Of a stretch of 64,000 bases of DNA, positions 62,305 to 64,000 are shown piece by piece. The notes under the pieces are model-generated. The model was given only the letters and a program-made list of their open reading frames with translations, ran no database searches and was not told the origin of the DNA. The stretch is taken from contig DGUP01000053.1 of assembly GCA_002394685.1 (NCBI GenBank), positions 23,800-87,799 on the forward strand, in the 5' to 3' direction. Positions within the stretch are counted from its first letter, which is position 1, and the number at the start of each line of letters is the position of its first letter. The translations under genes and the position numbers were made by a program. The stretch is from Treponema sp. UBA4307. Lineage in GTDB: Bacteria; Spirochaetota; Spirochaetia; Treponematales; Treponemataceae.

Positions 62305-64000
62305 ATGGAATTTTCAGAAGTTTTGAATTTGATTTTGGATTCTTGTCCATTTCTAAAAAATAACGATTATGACGGAATTATCGTAAAGAAATTGGCAGCT
62401 ACAAATACAATTTCTGACACTGGTGCATCTCATCAATCTCACATGGCATTTACGGGAAAGCAAAAAGATTTTTTTCCATATCTGAATGCTGATGGATATT
62501 TTAATGTCGGCTACGAAAGCAAAGATGATGATTTGAAGAAATATTTTACTCTGCAAATTCCTGTGACAATCTATAAAGAGAATACTAATGAACTGACAAA
62601 AGGATTGTTTAATTCAATAAATTATACTTCTGATAAAAAGACTGTAAGAGCAAGTGTACTTAGAAGTAGAAGAAACAACGGTGATGATCAAATAGAACTA
62701 TCTATAAAATCTCTTGATGATGAAGATTTTATTGAGTTTAGAAAACTTTTGCGCGTAAATGATTTGTTTGTCCTGCTTAAAAAGAAAAACTGCTTGGAAT
62801 ATGATTTAGTTGGAATAAGGAACAATGATAAGAATGCAGAGAATCTGTCAAAATGTTCAGATTTTTACAAACTTGGAACGCAAACGCCAGTCGAGATTGG
62901 AAAATTTGATATTCAAGAAGATAAAGACATTTCATTTCCTCACAATCGCATTATCTTCGGAGCCCCTGGTACTGGAAAAAGTCATAAGCTTAAAGAAGAT
63001 TCCGAACAGTTTGAAAATCAAGAGCCTATTGAATCCGATGAAAAAGACATTATTAAACAAGAAATAATCGAAGCAAATGAATTAAATGATAAACTGAACA
63101 GATATATAGCAATTGGGTTTTCACATTCAGAGTTCCTAAAAGATTATACAACAAAGCAAATACGTGAAACTTTTGAGATTGAAAATTGTGAAGATAATAT
63201 TTATGTGGGCGCAAAAGCTAAATTCTATTATGACAAATACATAGAGGACAATGATGATGACGAGACTATAACAAAACGGATTAATGAAGCAAAAGCTATC
63301 AAGGGTGATGGAATGCTTCAAGTATTAGCTGGTATAGGGTTTAGATTTTCAGAAACTCTCATGGATTATACTAAAGAGGAATTAAAAAAAGAATATCCAT
63401 TAGATTCAAGACCGCAAATTTATTGGGTATATAGGGCTGTTCATGGAGCGAAATATATAAAAACTAAAAAACAAGAAAAGATAAAATACTTAGAACGTGT
63501 TACCTTCCACCCAAACTACAGTTATGCTCAATTCGTTGGTACATACAAACCTGTTCAAGATTCAGCAGATGGAAATCAGATTAAATATGAATACATTCCC
63601 GGCCCATTCATGCGGATTTATACAGCAGCAAAACAGAATCCATCGAAAAATTTCCTTCTTCTAATTGAAGAAATAAACCGTGCAAATGTGGCAGCCGTAT
63701 TTGGTGATGTGTTCCAGCTTCTTGACCGCGATGAAAATGGCAATTCGGAATATCCTGTGGCGGCGAGTGAGGATATAAAAAAATATCTTGCTAAAAATGG
63801 CATTCATGAAGATGAACTGAAAATCCCTTCCAACATGTACATCTGGGCAACAATGAACAGCGCTGACCAGGGCGTATTCCCAATGGATACGGCGTTCAAA
63901 CGCAGATGGGAGTTTGAATATATCGGAATTGATGAAAATGAAGATAAAGTAAAAGGCTATGAAATCCCAATCAGCGCAACAAAGAAAGTTAATTGGAATG
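62305..64000 (+). CDS. McrB-like NTPase subunit, 3' end outside window
   Basis: 565 codons are open to the last base. The N-terminal ~200 residues form a recognition domain with ISDTGASHQSHMAF (37-50), parallel to the motif in the nuclease protein. Walker A is GAPGTGKSHKL (219-229). A ~230-residue insert follows, then the McrB family motifs: TFHPNYSYAQFVGTYKP, Walker B FLLLIEEINRANVAAVFGD (~449), the MNSAD sensor (ATMNSADQGVFPMD) and FKRRWEFEY. NTP hydrolysis would drive translocation and recruit a nuclease partner. A McrC-like or further restriction gene is expected just past the window. AGAGAGG precedes the ATG. Confidence 0.92.
   Translation, partial: MEFSEVLNLILDSCPFLKNNDYDGIIVKKLAATNTISDTGASHQSHMAFTGKQKDFFPYLNADGYFNVGYESKDDDLKKYFTLQIPVTIYKENTNELTKGLFNSINYTSDKKTVRASVLRSRRNNGDDQIELSIKSLDDEDFIEFRKLLRVNDLFVLLKKKNCLEYDLVGIRNNDKNAENLSKCSDFYKLGTQTPVEIGKFDIQEDKDISFPHNRIIFGAPGTGKSHKLKEDSEQFENQEPIESDEKDIIKQEIIEANELNDKLNRYIAIGFSHSEFLKDYTTKQIRETFEIENCEDNIYVGAKAKFYYDKYIEDNDDDETITKRINEAKAIKGDGMLQVLAGIGFRFSETLMDYTKEELKKEYPLDSRPQIYWVYRAVHGAKYIKTKKQEKIKYLERVTFHPNYSYAQFVGTYKPVQDSADGNQIKYEYIPGPFMRIYTAAKQNPSKNFLLLIEEINRANVAAVFGDVFQLLDRDENGNSEYPVAASEDIKKYLAKNGIHEDELKIPSNMYIWATMNSADQGVFPMDTAFKRRWEFEYIGIDENEDKVKGYEIPISATKKVNWN

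Overview
The window looks like a chromosome segment of a gut or rumen-type Treponema (Spirochaetota). This is judged from AT-rich DNA, many spirochaete-style lipoproteins with short lipoboxes, two chemoreceptors, a stand-alone AICAR formyltransferase, a PurF-like protein of the 'MGG' type and a MurA with Asp at the fosfomycin site. The genus is inferred from protein character; no search was run.

Region 1 (1-14.3 kb) is mostly core genome: two methyl-accepting chemotaxis proteins, an XRE regulator, lipoproteins including a multi-domain retropepsin-like one, acetyltransferases, a secreted esterase-like lipoprotein, a PurF-like phosphoribosyltransferase and a CPA2 antiporter. A divergent promoter with a shared palindromic -10 lies near 2.6 kb and may drive a 30-residue peptide on the minus strand.

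Region 2 (14.3-27 kb) is accessory. A MazF/antitoxin pair is followed by a ladder of 200-bp repeats, each starting with the last 18 nt of the adjacent tRNA-Ile(CAT). An island then runs to a degenerate second copy of that tRNA. It carries gene wrecks (AraC, EamA), a AAA ATPase with an unusual operator, hipBA and a tyrosine recombinase. Beyond it lie a TOTE-type primase-helicase-PLD gene with a frameshift, a AAA/DUF234 ATPase and a RhuM remnant ending in a perfect 23-bp inverted repeat.

Region 3 (27-50.6 kb) is core and host-interaction genome. It holds a two-gene operon of giant surface lipoproteins (Pmp-like and BspA-like repeats), a HAD phosphatase, a YARHG protein, AICAR formyltransferase, GH30 and GH32 glycosidases, a TrmH-type methyltransferase, an SDR, a STAS protein with a zinc ribbon, two membrane proteins, MurA and PepT. 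A 338-bp duplication of the convergent AICAR-transformylase/GH30 tail flanks an inserted retropepsin-like lipoprotein.

Region 4 (50.6-64 kb, running off the end) is a defence island. Two DUF4143-type AAA ATPases sit in cassettes bounded by repeats and preceded by regularly spaced operator-like sites. An operon with 8-nt stop/start overlaps follows: cytosine-5 methyltransferase, a double-GHKL (MORC/MutL-like plus histidine-kinase-like) ATPase, and a receiver-HEPN protein. This is the best candidate for an undescribed system: a phosphorelay-like switch feeding an RNase-type effector, tied to DNA methylation. A BsuMI/LlaJI-like restriction-modification operon comes next (DUF3883 nuclease, two more cytosine methyltransferases, McrB-like NTPase). 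Its nuclease and NTPase share an N-terminal SHQ(T/S)H signature, and one methyltransferase carries an endonuclease III-type iron-sulfur loop.
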